Shown here one piece after another: positions 16,009-26,610 of a stretch of 49,169 bases of DNA. The translations under genes and the position numbers were made by a program. The DNA is taken from the NCBI GenBank assembly GCA_017302455.1, contig JAFLDO010000036.1, forward strand, positions 1 to 49,169, written 5' to 3'. Numbering within the stretch: the stretch's first letter is position 1; every line of letters starts with the position of its first letter. Source of the stretch: Accumulibacter sp. (GTDB lineage Bacteria; Pseudomonadota; Gammaproteobacteria; Burkholderiales; Rhodocyclaceae). The notes under the pieces were generated by a model that saw only the letters and a program-made list of their open reading frames with translations, ran no database searches and had not been told where the DNA came from.

Positions 16009-16596
16009 TCAGACAATCCGGCACGCTTCCTCGAAGGCGAGCCGTGGACCGCGAGGATGCAGTCTGGCGGGGTCGCCGATGCCGAGATTGCAGAGAAAGT
16101 TGGCCTGATAGCGCCCGTCCGGGAAGAACGCCGCATTCAACGTGGCCGTGTCGAACCCCGACATCGGGCCGCAATCGAGTCCGAGCGCGCGCGCGGCCAG
16201 AATCAGGTAGGCGCCCTGCAAGGTGCCGTTGCGAAAGGCCGTAGTGGCCGCCAGCTCGGCGTTGCCGGCAAACATCGGCCGGGCGTCGTAGGACGGAAAC
16301 ATCGTCGGCAGGTGCTCGTAGAAGGCACTGTCGGTGGCAACGATAACGGTCACCGGAGCCGCCAGCGTCTTGTCGAGGTTGCCCGGAGAAAGCGCAGGCG
16401 CGAGCCTGGCCTTGCCCTCTGGCGAGCTGACGAAGAGCAGGCGCGCCGGCTGGCAGTTCATCGAGGTGGGCCCCCACTTCATCAGGTCGTAGAGGCGGCG
16501 CAAGGTGGACTCGGGGATCGGCTCGTGGGCGAAACCGTTGTGGGTTCTCGCCTGCACGAAAAGTTGCTCGAGGGCTTCGGTGCTCAGGGCTGGCAT
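16009..16596 (-). CDS. rutE: RutE/HadB-type nitroreductase family protein
   Basis: 195 residues with AGGAG before the [44 protein letters not shown] is the FMN-binding start typical of the RutE subgroup, followed by [31 protein letters not shown]. RutE reduces malonic semialdehyde to 3-hydroxypropionate in uracil breakdown; others of the group reduce quinones or nitro compounds. No rut genes are nearby, so the exact substrate is open and the symbol is only a subgroup label. Confidence 0.8.
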   Translation of the reverse strand: MPALSTEALEQLFVQARTHNGFAHEPIPESTLRRLYDLMKWGPTSMNCQPARLLFVSSPEGKARLAPALSPGNLDKTLAAPVTVIVATDSAFYEHLPTMFPSYDARPMFAGNAELAATTAFRNGTLQGAYLILAARALGLDCGPMSGFDTATLNAAFFPDGRYQANFLCNLGIGDPARLHPRGPRLAFEEACRIV

Positions 16597-16897
16597 GGTG
16601 GCTCCTTGTGGTTCGGTCTACGGGTTCAGGGGCGCGAAGGCGACGTCGAGTATGACATCTTCGGTGACCTGTGAGGCGCACTTGCCGACATGAATGGCAA
16701 GCGCCTGAAGCGACCGCACACGAAACACAAAGCGGGGCCCTGGTTTGAAGAAACCGCCTTCGGCGCGCCGGCTGGGATGACGAGCAGGACGGCCAGATCG
16801 AGATCAAGCATTGCCGAACACGCGCGCAAGGTGGGAACATACGCCTGCAGCGCGCTCGGCACTGCCTGATCTCACGCAATCAACCGGAGGAAACGAC

Positions 16898-17677
16898 ATG
16901 ATCAACGGCCCTGTCTGGAATGAATCGATCCTGAAGCGGGAAGGCGTATTTCCGACCATCCTCGCGATCGGCGATTCGTGGTTCTGGTATCCCGAGAACA
17001 ACCTGGCTTCTCCGCTGCACAACATCGTCAACCGCCGACACACTCATGTCATCCTCGTGCGGGGACACAACGGGGCGGAGGCGCTCGAGTATCAGTCGGG
17101 CCCCATTCGGGCTCAGATCGAAAAGGACCTCGACCGCGACAAGGGCTATGGCCGAACCCTGAAGGCGGTCTTTCTTTCCGGAGGCGGCAACGACCTCGCA
17201 GGCAGTGACGACCTGCCGCAGACGTTGCTCGACAACTGCAGTGCTGCCACCGCGGCCGCCGCTTGTTTGCGTGCCGGACAGCCCGAGCAGCTTTTCCGGC
17301 GCGTTCGCGACTCGCTGCTGAGCGTCGTCGCGCTCGTCGAAAAGAAGATCCCGGGTACGCCGGTGTTCATACACGGCTACGACTACGCCTGCCCGAACGG
17401 CGAAGGCTTCCTCGGGCTCGGGCAATGGCTGCAGTTTCCGATGGACCAATGCAAGGTGAAGCGAACCCTGCAGCAGGATCTGGTCAATGTCCTGATCGAT
17501 CGCTTCCGCGTCGCACTGGAGGAGGTCCAGGCCCAGGCGCCCAGCGTCCGACTGGTGGACGGACGCAAGACCCTGTCTTCCGCCGATTGGGCCAATGAGT
17601 TGCATCCGACCGTCCCCGGATTCAATCGCCTCGCGAAATGCTGGCAGGCCCCGCTGGAAGCCGCCGGGATTGCCTGA
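16898..17677 (+). CDS. SGNH/GDSL-type hydrolase
   Basis: 259 residues from the ATG at 16898, with CCGGAGG 7 nt before it. GDSWFWYP (nucleophile S27), RGHNGAEALEY, SGGGNDLAG (95-102) and, near the end, DWANELHPT (D230, H236) are the four SGNH blocks in order. The protein should be an esterase or acyl hydrolase. It has no signal peptide, so it is likely cytoplasmic. The residues after GDS (WFWYP) are a recurring variant in a little-known betaproteobacterial subgroup. Substrate unknown. Confidence 0.8.
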   Translation: MINGPVWNESILKREGVFPTILAIGDSWFWYPENNLASPLHNIVNRRHTHVILVRGHNGAEALEYQSGPIRAQIEKDLDRDKGYGRTLKAVFLSGGGNDLAGSDDLPQTLLDNCSAATAAAACLRAGQPEQLFRRVRDSLLSVVALVEKKIPGTPVFIHGYDYACPNGEGFLGLGQWLQFPMDQCKVKRTLQQDLVNVLIDRFRVALEEVQAQAPSVRLVDGRKTLSSADWANELHPTVPGFNRLAKCWQAPLEAAGIA

Positions 17678-17780
17678 ACCCCACCCGCGCATCGGGCCAT
17701 GAGTCACCGCGCCATCCCCGGCGTACGCCGTCTGCCGTCGATTGCCATGGGCAGGGTCTCCTCGGCCGGCGGTGGCCAGC

Positions 17781-19121
17781 TTACACCAGCCCGCGTGCGG
17801 TCGCCAGGATGTAGCCGATGACGCAGGAGGTGCTGACGCCGATCAGCCCGGGAAGTATGAAGCTATGGTTGATCAGGTACTTGCCGATGTGCGTCGTCCC
17901 TGAGCGGTCGAACTGAATGGTCGCCAGGTCGCTCGGGTAGGTCGGCAGGATGTAGTAACCATAGCAGGCTGCAGCGAAGGCGACGACGTAACCCGGCGGG
18001 ACGCCGATCGACAGCGCCACCGGCACCATCGCACTGATCGCGGCCGCCTGCGAGTTGACGAACTTCGAAACGATCAGCAGTGCCACCGCATAAGTCCAGG
18101 GTTGCGTCTTGACGAGGTCGGCCAGGGCGTCCTTGATGATCGGGAGGTTGGCCTCGAAGACCGAATCGGCCATCCAGGCGACACCGAACACGGCAACCAC
18201 GGCAATCATTCCCGCCCGGAATACCTCGGTCTTGCCGATCGTCGCGGGATTGGTCTTGGTGAAGATGATGATGAATGCGCCGGCCATCATCATGAACATC
18301 TGGATCGTCAACACCATCGACAGGGGCTTGCCGGCGAAACTCGGCCGCAGGGCCTCGAACGCACCCAGAGTCGCGACGGTGGCGATCGCGCCGACGAAGA
18401 TCCACATTGCCACCCACTGGCCCCGATCCAGCGTCTTGCCGAGCAAGGTCGCCGTCTCGCCGTACACGAATTTGCGGTTCTCCGGATCGGCGATCAGCTT
18501 CTGGAAGTCCTCGTCCTGGTCGAGGTCCTTGCCGCGGAACCAGCTGAAGATGCCGATCATCAGCACACCGGCCAGCGTCGACGGGATGGTGATCGACAGC
18601 AGCGTCACGAAATCGATCACCGGCGCGCCCGCCGGCGCCTTGGCGAGAAACGCCGCCAGCGAGACGACGGCCACCGACACCGGACTGGCGATGATGCCCA
18701 TCTGGGCGCCGATCGAGGAGCCCGCCATCGGCCGCTCCGGCCGGATACCGTTCTTGATGGCGATGTCGTAGATGATCGGCAGCATCGTATAAACGACGTG
18801 CCCGGTACCACAGAGCATGGTCAGGAAGGTGGTGACGAAGGGTGCCAGGATCGACACGTACTTCGGATTTCGCCGCAGCACCTTCTCGGCCAGCAGCAGC
18901 AGTACCTCCAGGCCGCCCGAGGCCTGCAAGGTCGCCGAGGCGGCGACGACCGCGACAATGGTCAGCATCACGTCGACCGGCGGCTTGCCCGGCGGAATGT
19001 GAAACACGAAAACGAGCACCACGACGCCGATACCACCCAGCAGGCCGAGCGCCACCCCGCCCTTGCGCGCGCCGTAGAACAGACAGACGAGAATTAGCAG
19101 CAGTTCGAGCGTCAACGTCAT
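17781..19121 (-). CDS. dcuB: Anaerobic C4-dicarboxylate transporter
   Basis: 446 residues and about a dozen membrane segments. [12 protein letters not shown]-like start, [50 protein letters not shown] and [25 protein letters not shown] are shared with DcuA/DcuB, and the overall reading is closest to DcuB. DcuB swaps fumarate for succinate across the inner membrane during fumarate respiration. It stands alone; GAAGAGG before the ATG serves as ribosome binding site. No FNR or DcuR box was recognised upstream. Confidence 0.93.
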   Translation of the reverse strand: MTLTLELLLILVCLFYGARKGGVALGLLGGIGVVVLVFVFHIPPGKPPVDVMLTIVAVVAASATLQASGGLEVLLLLAEKVLRRNPKYVSILAPFVTTFLTMLCGTGHVVYTMLPIIYDIAIKNGIRPERPMAGSSIGAQMGIIASPVSVAVVSLAAFLAKAPAGAPVIDFVTLLSITIPSTLAGVLMIGIFSWFRGKDLDQDEDFQKLIADPENRKFVYGETATLLGKTLDRGQWVAMWIFVGAIATVATLGAFEALRPSFAGKPLSMVLTIQMFMMMAGAFIIIFTKTNPATIGKTEVFRAGMIAVVAVFGVAWMADSVFEANLPIIKDALADLVKTQPWTYAVALLIVSKFVNSQAAAISAMVPVALSIGVPPGYVVAFAAACYGYYILPTYPSDLATIQFDRSGTTHIGKYLINHSFILPGLIGVSTSCVIGYILATARGLV

Positions 19122-19352
19122 GATGGGACCTCTTCCTCGGGTTCAGCAATGTCGTAGCGGCGACTGACGGCAAGTGGCATTGTGCATCCAGGCCGTACCG
19201 GAACGTTCACCAACAGTCTCACTAGCCGGCCTGACGACCGCGTCCAGCCAGCACGCCCGCATTCTCTCCCGGTGGCAATATCGCACGGTTGACCCATCTC
19301 AACTGGCGCCTTCATTTGCCCCCCACGGCAGCCCAGTGCGCCGGGCATGCCG

Positions 19353-20576
19353 TCAGGCCGCAGCCTGACGCGTCACGCCGCCAACCCGAAACGCGGTCAC
19401 GATGGCCATACCCTGCAAAGCCGCGATGCCTATCAGCACCGCAGCAAAACGCCCGCGGTCCATCAGTCCGCCGAAGACCAGTGGCGCCAGCGCCAGGCCG
19501 AGGTCGAGACCCGAATAGACGAAACCATAGACGCGCCCGTAGGCGGCCTGACCAAAACGCGAGGTTGCCGCCCGGCGCACCAGCAGGTCCCGCGAGGGCC
19601 CGGCGATGCCGGTGCAGAAGCCGATGCAGGCCATCACCGGCAGCACGCTCCAGGCCGGCAACGGTAATGTCGCCAAGGCAACCGCGAGCAGCGCGCCGGT
19701 GCCGAGCGCGGCGGCGATCAGCCGCTCCTGGTCGCCCTTCCGCGCCAGGAAGCCACCGGTAAGGATGCCGCCCGCCCCACCGGCCAGATAGGCGGAGAGC
19801 GCTGTTGCCCCGGCCGCCAGTGACAAACCGTAGAGATTCTGCAGGATCGGCGTCGCAAAGTTCTGGATCGCGCCGAACGCCGTGGTGATCAGAAAGAAAA
19901 AGGCAAAACACAGCCATACCGCCGGCGAACGCAGGAACGCCAGAAGCGGCGCCGGCGTCGCGACATCAAGGGCCTGCAGGCTGTTCGGCGGATCGGCCAG
20001 CGTGCGACGACGCCAGAACAGGAGAACCAGTGCGAGGGCCGCCAGCCCGGCGGCGGCCAGCGCCGCAACCCGCCAGCCGGCGGTCGCGGCAATGCCGGTC
20101 ATGAACACCGGCGCCAGCGCCCAGCCGAGATTGCCGGAGAGGCCATGAATCGAGAACGCGTAGCTCAGCCTGGGTGGCGATACGTGGCGATTGAGCACCG
20201 TGAAATCGGCCGGGTGGAAAACACTGTTGCCCAGCCCGGCCAACGCCGCGACGACGACCAGCCCGGCATAGCCATCAGCGACCGAAAGCAGCAGCGACGC
20301 GACCAGAAAACAGCCGATGCCACTGCCGAGAACCCTCGCCGCGCCGTAGCGATCGACGAGGAAGCCGGCAAGCGCCTGACCGATCGCCGAGACAACGAAA
20401 AACACCGTCATCGTCGCCCCGATGCCGGTGAAACTGAGTGCGAAGTCCTTCATCAGCCACGGAAAGAGTGGCGGCAGGAGAAGGTGGAAGAAATGCGAGA
20501 CGCCATGCGCGCAGCCGATCAGCGAAACGACTTCGAAATCACGGTTGGGCGGCACCACCGCGGGGCTGGCAGTCAT
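19353..20576 (-). CDS. MFS transporter
   Basis: 407 residues, 12 hydrophobic segments in two halves. The first loop carries GFLVDRYGAARVLGSG (the MFS motif A position), and GNSVFHPADFTVLNRHVSPPRLSYAFSIHGLSGNLGWALAP recalls the Fsr-like (fosmidomycin-resistance) subgroup. The starting ATG has AGGAG 7 nt ahead. The substrate cannot be told; efflux is more likely than uptake from the subgroup. Confidence 0.85.
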   Translation of the reverse strand: MTASPAVVPPNRDFEVVSLIGCAHGVSHFFHLLLPPLFPWLMKDFALSFTGIGATMTVFFVVSAIGQALAGFLVDRYGAARVLGSGIGCFLVASLLLSVADGYAGLVVVAALAGLGNSVFHPADFTVLNRHVSPPRLSYAFSIHGLSGNLGWALAPVFMTGIAATAGWRVAALAAAGLAALALVLLFWRRRTLADPPNSLQALDVATPAPLLAFLRSPAVWLCFAFFFLITTAFGAIQNFATPILQNLYGLSLAAGATALSAYLAGGAGGILTGGFLARKGDQERLIAAALGTGALLAVALATLPLPAWSVLPVMACIGFCTGIAGPSRDLLVRRAATSRFGQAAYGRVYGFVYSGLDLGLALAPLVFGGLMDRGRFAAVLIGIAALQGMAIVTAFRVGGVTRQAAA

Positions 20577-20793
20577 GGCGAGGCTCCTGGACGAAAGCGT
20601 GCGGCAGTGCAGTGTACTGGGTTTTGCCAGGCGCCGTGCCTCGGCGCCGCGCTACCCGCGACGGCCGCCGCCATCCCCGGCACCGCCGCCGATGGAGACT
20701 GCCGGCAACCGACCGGCCACGGTCGTACGGGGCCGATCGACCTGGCCTGATGCCCTGCCAGCGGCACGGCGTCAGGCCAGGTCGCGGCAGCAA

Positions 20794-22701
20794 CTAGACC
20801 TGTTCGGAGATCGACAACCTGCGCAACATGTTGCGCCGCTTGTGCTGATGGGCGTGCATGCGCTCGAGTACGCCGTTGAGGAAGCGCACCGCCTCGACGA
20901 TGTAGGGCCCCTTGTTGAGCATCACCGCTTCGGCACGGCCGCTCATGACGGCGTCGGAAACTTCCGCACGCGTCGGCGCGCCGGTCTTCGCCAGCCCCTC
21001 CAGCACCTGGGTGGCCCAGATCACCGGCACGTGGGCGGCTTCACACAGCCAGAGAATCTCTTCCTGCACCTCGGCCAGACGCTCGAAGCCCACTTCGACG
21101 GCCAGATCGCCGCGCGCCACCATCACGCCGACCGGCGGCGAGTACATGGCGGTCAACAGCAGGCGCGGCAGGTTCTCGAAAGCCTCCCGGTTCTCGACCT
21201 TGAGCACGACACCGATGTCGCCGCCGCCCAGCCTCTCGAGATGCCGTTGCAGGAGCAGCACGTCCTCGGGCGTGCGCACGAAGGATAGTCCGACCATGTC
21301 CACGTGCTTTACCAGAAACGCCAGGTCATGGACATCCTTGTCCGTCAGGGCGGCGATAGCGAGTTCGGTGTCCGGCAGATTGATCCCTTTTTCCGACCGC
21401 AGCCTGGCGGTTGTCGGGCCGGTGTCGCCGATCTGCACGACGATTTCATGACCGTCGTTGGCCACGACGCGGCTGCCGATCTTGCCATCGTCGAAAAAGA
21501 TGACCTCCCCGGGCTTTGCGGCATCGAAAGCGGCGTCCAGGGAGCACGAAATGCGCGCCGGCTCGATGATCCGACCCTCGGCGTCGCGCACGGCCGACCG
21601 CCCCGGGATGCCGTCGCGTGTCAGGATCAGCCTGTCGCCCACCGCCAACTCGATCGGCGAGACGACCTCGGGCAAGGGACCGAAGTCGCCTTCGCCAATC
21701 ACCTCGCCGGCGCGCAGCAGGCGTGCCAGTCCGCCCTCTTCCACGTAGGCCGTCTGGCTCGACAGCGCCAGGCACGAGGCATTGCGCACCTCGCTCACGA
21801 CGAGTTCGCGATACTTTCCCCGGCAATCGTCGAAGGCGATGACGTCACCGGCAAGCGCGGACTCGATCAGGCGGCCTTCGATCGGCACAGTGAAACGCAC
21901 ACCCGGAGGTGGCGGCTCCGGCGCTTCGGCGGGCGTCAGCCAGACCTGCGCCGGCTCGCTTACCGAACCGCGCAGGTCGCGGCGCGGCCGGTACTTGAGG
22001 ACACGCCCGAGCGACTCGATCATGCCGGTACGCAGCTTCGGACCCGCCAGGTCGGCATAGATCTTGGCCGAGCGACCGAGTTCCCTCTCGGCACGGTGCA
22101 GGTTGTTGATCATGCCCAGCCAGGCCGTCTCGTCGTCGTGCGCGCAGTTGATGCGCACCACGTCCATGCCGGCCGCCAGCAGGTTGCGCACCAGCGCGTA
22201 GTCGACGGCGGCTTCACTGGGCATTGTCACCATGATCCGCACCGAACGCTTGCCCGCCGGCGAGCCGAGAAGAAGCTGGCTGTGGTGATCGAGGACGATC
22301 GTGCCGTCGTCGATGCTCAACGGCGAGGGCGGAGACTGCCGCGGCCGCGACCGGCCGGCAAGGCCATGCAGGGCCGCCAGAACGGCATCCAGCGAGCTGA
22401 GTGTCTGCGCCTCGCAGCCGCCCAGCGAGGTGAGGCCGAGAGCGGTCAGTTCTTCCTGCAGCGGTCGCAGATCGATCTGCCGCAGGGCGAGATAGTGCAA
22501 CAGGTTGCGGGCGCTGGCCTGATAGCTGGGCTCGATACCCTGAAGATGGTCGACGTGGCTCTGTTCGAGCGCTATGGCGCGCGCACGCAACTCACTGATC
22601 CTCGGGATCAGACGTTCTGCCTGCGGGTGGTCCAGGCCGGCAGCGGCCTCGGCGCCGTCACGGTGGCATGGGCTGTCCTGGAGTTGCTGGGTTTGCTTCA
22701 T
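20794..22701 (-). CDS. Pyruvate kinase-like protein, atypical architecture
   Basis: 635 residues from the ATG at 22701. The barrel is clear: VTMPSEAAVDYALVRNLLAAGMDVVRINCAHD, YADLAGPKLRTG, KVENREAFENL, VMVARGDLAVEVG and PVIWATQVLEGLAKTGAPTRAEVSDAV. Against standard pyruvate kinases (about 470 residues) it has an extra helical N-terminus of about 140 residues, an enlarged B-domain region, and stops soon after MLNKGPYIVEAV, so the C-terminal allosteric domain is missing. It may still move phosphate from PEP to ADP but is unlikely to respond to the usual effectors. Comparable long forms occur in some cyanobacteria and betaproteobacteria. Confidence 0.82.
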   Translation of the reverse strand: MKQTQQLQDSPCHRDGAEAAAGLDHPQAERLIPRISELRARAIALEQSHVDHLQGIEPSYQASARNLLHYLALRQIDLRPLQEELTALGLTSLGGCEAQTLSSLDAVLAALHGLAGRSRPRQSPPSPLSIDDGTIVLDHHSQLLLGSPAGKRSVRIMVTMPSEAAVDYALVRNLLAAGMDVVRINCAHDDETAWLGMINNLHRAERELGRSAKIYADLAGPKLRTGMIESLGRVLKYRPRRDLRGSVSEPAQVWLTPAEAPEPPPPGVRFTVPIEGRLIESALAGDVIAFDDCRGKYRELVVSEVRNASCLALSSQTAYVEEGGLARLLRAGEVIGEGDFGPLPEVVSPIELAVGDRLILTRDGIPGRSAVRDAEGRIIEPARISCSLDAAFDAAKPGEVIFFDDGKIGSRVVANDGHEIVVQIGDTGPTTARLRSEKGINLPDTELAIAALTDKDVHDLAFLVKHVDMVGLSFVRTPEDVLLLQRHLERLGGGDIGVVLKVENREAFENLPRLLLTAMYSPPVGVMVARGDLAVEVGFERLAEVQEEILWLCEAAHVPVIWATQVLEGLAKTGAPTRAEVSDAVMSGRAEAVMLNKGPYIVEAVRFLNGVLERMHAHQHKRRNMLRRLSISEQV

Positions 22702-22859
22702 TGGCTGATTCCCGTCCGTGGAGTGGCTGGAGCGTCGCGAGCCGCGCTGGCGCGCTCTCCGCCGCAGACTACGCCAGCAATGTTGCGGCAGCGTGACGGC
22801 GACGCGATCGCCGCCAGGGCCGCGATCGCGCGCCGGCCTCCGGCAGCTTCCCCGCTCGC

Positions 22860-23951
22860 TCACAGGGGCGCGAAAAAGACCTTCAGAGCCGCCTGAAGCC
22901 GCCGTTCCTCCTGCACTCGTTGCGGGAAATCGAAGTGCCCGGCCGTAAGGACGAACAAGTCCTTGCGCCCACCGATGGCGTTGAAGACGGAGAACTGGCC
23001 GGGCGGCGCGACTGCCGGGTCGAACAGGGCCGCGGCGACGTGCATCGGCTGCTGGATGAAGCGAGCTGCCACGGCAGCGTCGTAGAACGCCAGGGTCTCC
23101 ACGACCTGCGGGTGCTGTTGCGCGAAAGCCTGCACCGCCACACCGCTGCCGACGGTGGGCAGGACCAGGCGAAGAGCCTGGTTGCCGAAAGTCGGCACGT
23201 TCAGATGCGCACGCTCGATGCGCCCATCCCAGGCCAGACCGAGCGCACCGACGCCGCCGCCGAGACTGATGCCCATGTAGCCGACGTGGCCGGCCGTGTG
23301 CGGCGCCACCTGCAGCAAGGCCGTGACTCCGGTCCACAGGTCGTCGACACAGCCACCGATAATGTAGCGATCGCGCAGGTGGATGTCGTGCAGCACATGG
23401 TAGTTGGGATCGTCGGATATCGGCCAGCGGCGACTGCGCGAGAGGCCTCGAAAACACGGAACCACATAGACGGCATCGTCACATGGCAGGTCGCTTGGCG
23501 GCGACTCGATGCCGCCGTAGCCGTGCCCGAGGACGAAGCCCCGGCGGGCAACCCGCGAAGTGGGCCACAACAGCCAGCCACGGACCGGGAAACCTTCGGT
23601 AGACGCATACTCGAGGTCAAAAACACAGAAACCCTGCAGCCGGTGCTGGCTGGGAGCGAGCCTGGGCTGAGGGTCGATGCGCAAGGCGCGCTGATAGCGT
23701 TCCTGCCAGAAGGCAGCGAAACCCTCAGGCGGCAGCGGCGGCTCGATGGCGCAGAGGCTCTGCAGGTCATGGCCGTAACGCGGATCGAACGGATAGGCGT
23801 GCGACAGACCGGCAGGCCCGGGCGAGCAAGCAGCAGCATGGCTGCTCGCCGCCAGGCGCGACTTCCTGGCCGCAGCCCTTCGCGAGCGCAGCCAGAGGTG
23901 GAAATCGCGCGACATGGCCGCACTCTTGGGAATCACGCCAGCAGTCGGCAT
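22860..23951 (-). CDS. Acetylxylan esterase / AXE1-type alpha/beta hydrolase
   Basis: 363 residues; GGAGG lies 7 nt before the ATG, and a second ATG sits 12 codons in. GWLLWPTS...FVLGHGYGG (oxyanion side), GISLGG with S229 as nucleophile, D311 in ALFDPAVAPPG and H339 in TAGHFDF form the triad. The layout matches the AXE1/cephalosporin-C deacetylase family, which removes acetyl groups from sugars or small molecules. No typical signal peptide. It is 158 nt upstream of the pyruvate-kinase-like gene on the same strand; no functional link is evident. Confidence 0.8.
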   Translation of the reverse strand: MPTAGVIPKSAAMSRDFHLWLRSRRAAARKSRLAASSHAAACSPGPAGLSHAYPFDPRYGHDLQSLCAIEPPLPPEGFAAFWQERYQRALRIDPQPRLAPSQHRLQGFCVFDLEYASTEGFPVRGWLLWPTSRVARRGFVLGHGYGGIESPPSDLPCDDAVYVVPCFRGLSRSRRWPISDDPNYHVLHDIHLRDRYIIGGCVDDLWTGVTALLQVAPHTAGHVGYMGISLGGGVGALGLAWDGRIERAHLNVPTFGNQALRLVLPTVGSGVAVQAFAQQHPQVVETLAFYDAAVAARFIQQPMHVAAALFDPAVAPPGQFSVFNAIGGRKDLFVLTAGHFDFPQRVQEERRLQAALKVFFAPL

Positions 23952-24049
23952 CGTCGTCCTCCGCAGCCTTGGTCAGGTCGCACTCATCATGGCGGAAAGG
24001 CCTCCGGCCGCTGGGCAAGCGCCACAGGCAAGCGCCCCACAGGTCGCCG

Positions 24050-24607
24050 TCAGTCCAGCCAGCGGATCGGTGACGCCAATTCCGGACGCTTGCCGCAGCG
24101 GCCGGCGTAGTGGCGCGCGATAACCGCCAGGTCGCTCGCTGGATCGCCGGACAGCGTCACGTAGGCGAGAATTCCCGCTTCGCGGCGCGCATAGTCCACA
24201 AAGCCCAGGGCAACCGGCACATCAGCGGCCAGCGCCATCCGGTAGAAGCCGCTCTTCCAGCCTCTGGTCAGTCTGCGTGTGCCTTCCGGGGCGAGAACCA
24301 GGAGCAGGCGAGGCTGGGTTGCAAACTGCTCCACCATTTCGGCGACGAAGCCCTGACGAACGCGCCGATCGACGGGGATGCCGCCCAAGTGGCGCAGCAA
24401 GCCGCCAAAGGGCCAGCGAAACAGCGAATCCTTGGCCACCCAGCGGGCATCGAGAGTGAGCCCGAACTTGCCGAGCAGCGCGTAGAAGGCGTCCCAGTTG
24501 GAAGTGTGCGGATAGGCGATCAGCACGGCGCGTGCCGGCCGCTCCGGCGGTTCGCTCAGGGTCCAGCCCAGCAGGGCGAGCAGACGGCATGAAAGGATCT
24601 TCAACAT
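24050..24607 (-). CDS. 1-acyl-glycerol-3-phosphate acyltransferase-like protein
   Basis: 185 residues. HTSNWD (H34-D39) is the HX4D catalytic motif and APEGTRR (107-112) the substrate-binding motif of the PlsC family. A hydrophobic N-terminus would anchor it to the inner membrane. It is shorter than PlsC itself (about 240) and lies in the small, uncharacterised branch. Probable acyl transfer to a lysolipid. Confidence 0.82.
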   Translation of the reverse strand: MLKILSCRLLALLGWTLSEPPERPARAVLIAYPHTSNWDAFYALLGKFGLTLDARWVAKDSLFRWPFGGLLRHLGGIPVDRRVRQGFVAEMVEQFATQPRLLLVLAPEGTRRLTRGWKSGFYRMALAADVPVALGFVDYARREAGILAYVTLSGDPASDLAVIARHYAGRCGKRPELASPIRWLD

Positions 24608-24687
24608 GTGCGCAGTGTAACCTGCGGGCGCGAGCGGGCCGGGGGAATCACTGACCCGACAGAGCGCTTCCCCGGCTGGACGCCCGA

Positions 24688-26610
24688 TCAGAGTTCGACC
24701 TGCGCTCCGAGTTCGACGACGCGGTTCGGCGGAATTTTGAAGAATGCGGTCGCCGTATCGGCGTTGCGGAACATCCAGTTGAAAAGAACCTGCCGCCAGT
24801 GCGCCATTCGTGAATGCCGCGCTAGTGGCAGACCGACGACCGTTTCGCGGCCGAGGAAGAAGGACGTCTCCATCATCGCAAAGCACAGTCCGTGGGCCGC
24901 GCACCGCTCCAGGGCCTGCGGCAGGTCGGGGTCGTCCTTGAAGCCATAGCGGACGAACACGCGGTGAAACCCGGCCGGCAAGCTCTCGACGGCGATGCGC
25001 TCGTCTTCGGGAACGTGCGGGACGTCCTCGGTACTGACATTGAGAACGACAATCCGTTGGTGCAGCACCTTGTTGTGATTCAGGTTGTGCAATAGCGCCC
25101 GCGGCACGCCTTCCGGGTGGGCAGTCAAAAAGACGCCGGTACCGTCGACGCGCTGCGGTCCGCCCTCGGCAAGACCGGCGATGAAGGCGTCGAGTGGAAT
25201 GGCTTGCTCCTTCTGCCGTTCCGACAACAAGCGACGACCCAGCTTCCAGGTCGACAGCAGCACGAAGACCGAGACGCCGAGCACCAGCGGGAACCAACCG
25301 CCATCGAAGACCTTGATGATGTTGGCGGAAAAGAAAGCAAAATCGACGACGACGAAAAACACCAGGAACAGCGCCGCCCAGCCCCAACTCCATTTCCACA
25401 GCGCCCGGACGACGACGAACGCAAGGATCGTATCGATCATCATTGTCAGGGTAACCGCGATACCGTAGGCGGAAGCGAGGTTCGACGACGAGCGAAAGCC
25501 AAGCACGACGACGATGACGGCCAGCAGCAGCAGCCAGTTGATGTTCGGCACGTAGATCTGCCCCTTTTCGCGCTCCGAGGTAAACCTGACCTGGATGCGC
25601 GGGCAGTAACCGAGTTGCATCGCCTGACTGGTCAGCGAAAAAGCCCCGGAAATCACCGCTTGCGAGGCAATCACGGTCGCCGCGGTGGCGAGGACGACGA
25701 GCGGCACGAGCAGGCTCTCGCTCGGAACCATGAGAAAGAACGGGTTGTCGATCGCCTGCGGATTGCTGAGGATCAGCGCACCCTGCCCGAGGTAGTTGAG
25801 ATACAGGAGAGGAAAGACGGCCGCAAACCACGCCCACTTGATGGCGCGCCGACCGAAATGACCCATGTCGGCGTAGAGAGCTTCCCCGCCGGTGATCGCC
25901 AGCACCACCGAACCCAGCGCGAGAAACGACAGGCGCTGGTTTTCGGCGATGAAGGCCACCGCGTACCAGGGATTGACTGCCGCCAGAACCGCCGGAGTTT
26001 CGATCACCTTCCACAAGCCCAGCGCACCGAGAGTGGCAAACCAGAACAGCATCACCGGACCGAAAAGGGCCGCCACCGCCGCCGTGCCGCGCCGCTGAAA
26101 GAAGAACAGAAGAAAAAGGATGATCACCGCGATCGGCAGAACGTAGGGATCGAGTTGCGGCGTGACGACCTTCAGCCCCTCCACGGCACTCAGCACCGAC
26201 ATCGCCGGCGTGATCACCGCATCGCCGTAGAACAGTGCGGCGCCGAAGATGCCCAGTGCCGACATCAGCCAGAGCAGGCGCGGCGAGGCATTCGCTGTAC
26301 GCAGGGCGAGCGCGGTCAGCGCCATGATGCCTCCCTCGCCCTTGTTGTCGGCACGGGTGATGAAGAGGACGTACTTCAACGAAACGGTAATGGTCATCGC
26401 CCAGAAGACGAGCGAGAGGATACCCAGCACGTTGTCCGGCGTCACCGCCACCGGGTGATGGCCGGCAAAGATCTCGCGCACCGTATAGAGCGGACTGGTA
26501 CCGATGTCGCCGAAAACAACGCCCATTGCCGCCAGTGCGGCCGCCGCCAGACCCGGCTTCTCGCCCGGCTTCTCGCCCGGCTTGGCGCGCTCGGGCGCCG
26601 GCGCGGGCAC
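24688..26610 (-). CDS. kup: Low-affinity potassium transporter Kup
   Basis: About 640 residues. The GTG at 26610 has GGGAGG 5 nt ahead and is preferred; a GTG five codons further upstream (26625) lacks such a site. LAAMGVVFGDIGTSPLYTVREIF is the Kup signature, followed by KYVLFITRADNKGEGGIMAL and about 12 membrane segments, then a cytoplasmic tail ending in RVVELGAQVEL. Kup brings in K+ with protons. The N-terminus before the signature carries a short GEKPGEKPG repeat encoded by a 12-bp tandem copy. Confidence 0.94.
   Translation of the reverse strand: MPAPAPERAKPGEKPGEKPGLAAAALAAMGVVFGDIGTSPLYTVREIFAGHHPVAVTPDNVLGILSLVFWAMTITVSLKYVLFITRADNKGEGGIMALTALALRTANASPRLLWLMSALGIFGAALFYGDAVITPAMSVLSAVEGLKVVTPQLDPYVLPIAVIILFLLFFFQRRGTAAVAALFGPVMLFWFATLGALGLWKVIETPAVLAAVNPWYAVAFIAENQRLSFLALGSVVLAITGGEALYADMGHFGRRAIKWAWFAAVFPLLYLNYLGQGALILSNPQAIDNPFFLMVPSESLLVPLVVLATAATVIASQAVISGAFSLTSQAMQLGYCPRIQVRFTSEREKGQIYVPNINWLLLLAVIVVVLGFRSSSNLASAYGIAVTLTMMIDTILAFVVVRALWKWSWGWAALFLVFFVVVDFAFFSANIIKVFDGGWFPLVLGVSVFVLLSTWKLGRRLLSERQKEQAIPLDAFIAGLAEGGPQRVDGTGVFLTAHPEGVPRALLHNLNHNKVLHQRIVVLNVSTEDVPHVPEDERIAVESLPAGFHRVFVRYGFKDDPDLPQALERCAAHGLCFAMMETSFFLGRETVVGLPLARHSRMAHWRQVLFNWMFRNADTATAFFKIPPNRVVELGAQVEL

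Noticed and set aside
26526-26600. Short tandem repeat in the 5' part of kup
   Set aside because: Only two and a bit copies of a 12-bp unit encoding GEKP; not notable beyond a variable linker.
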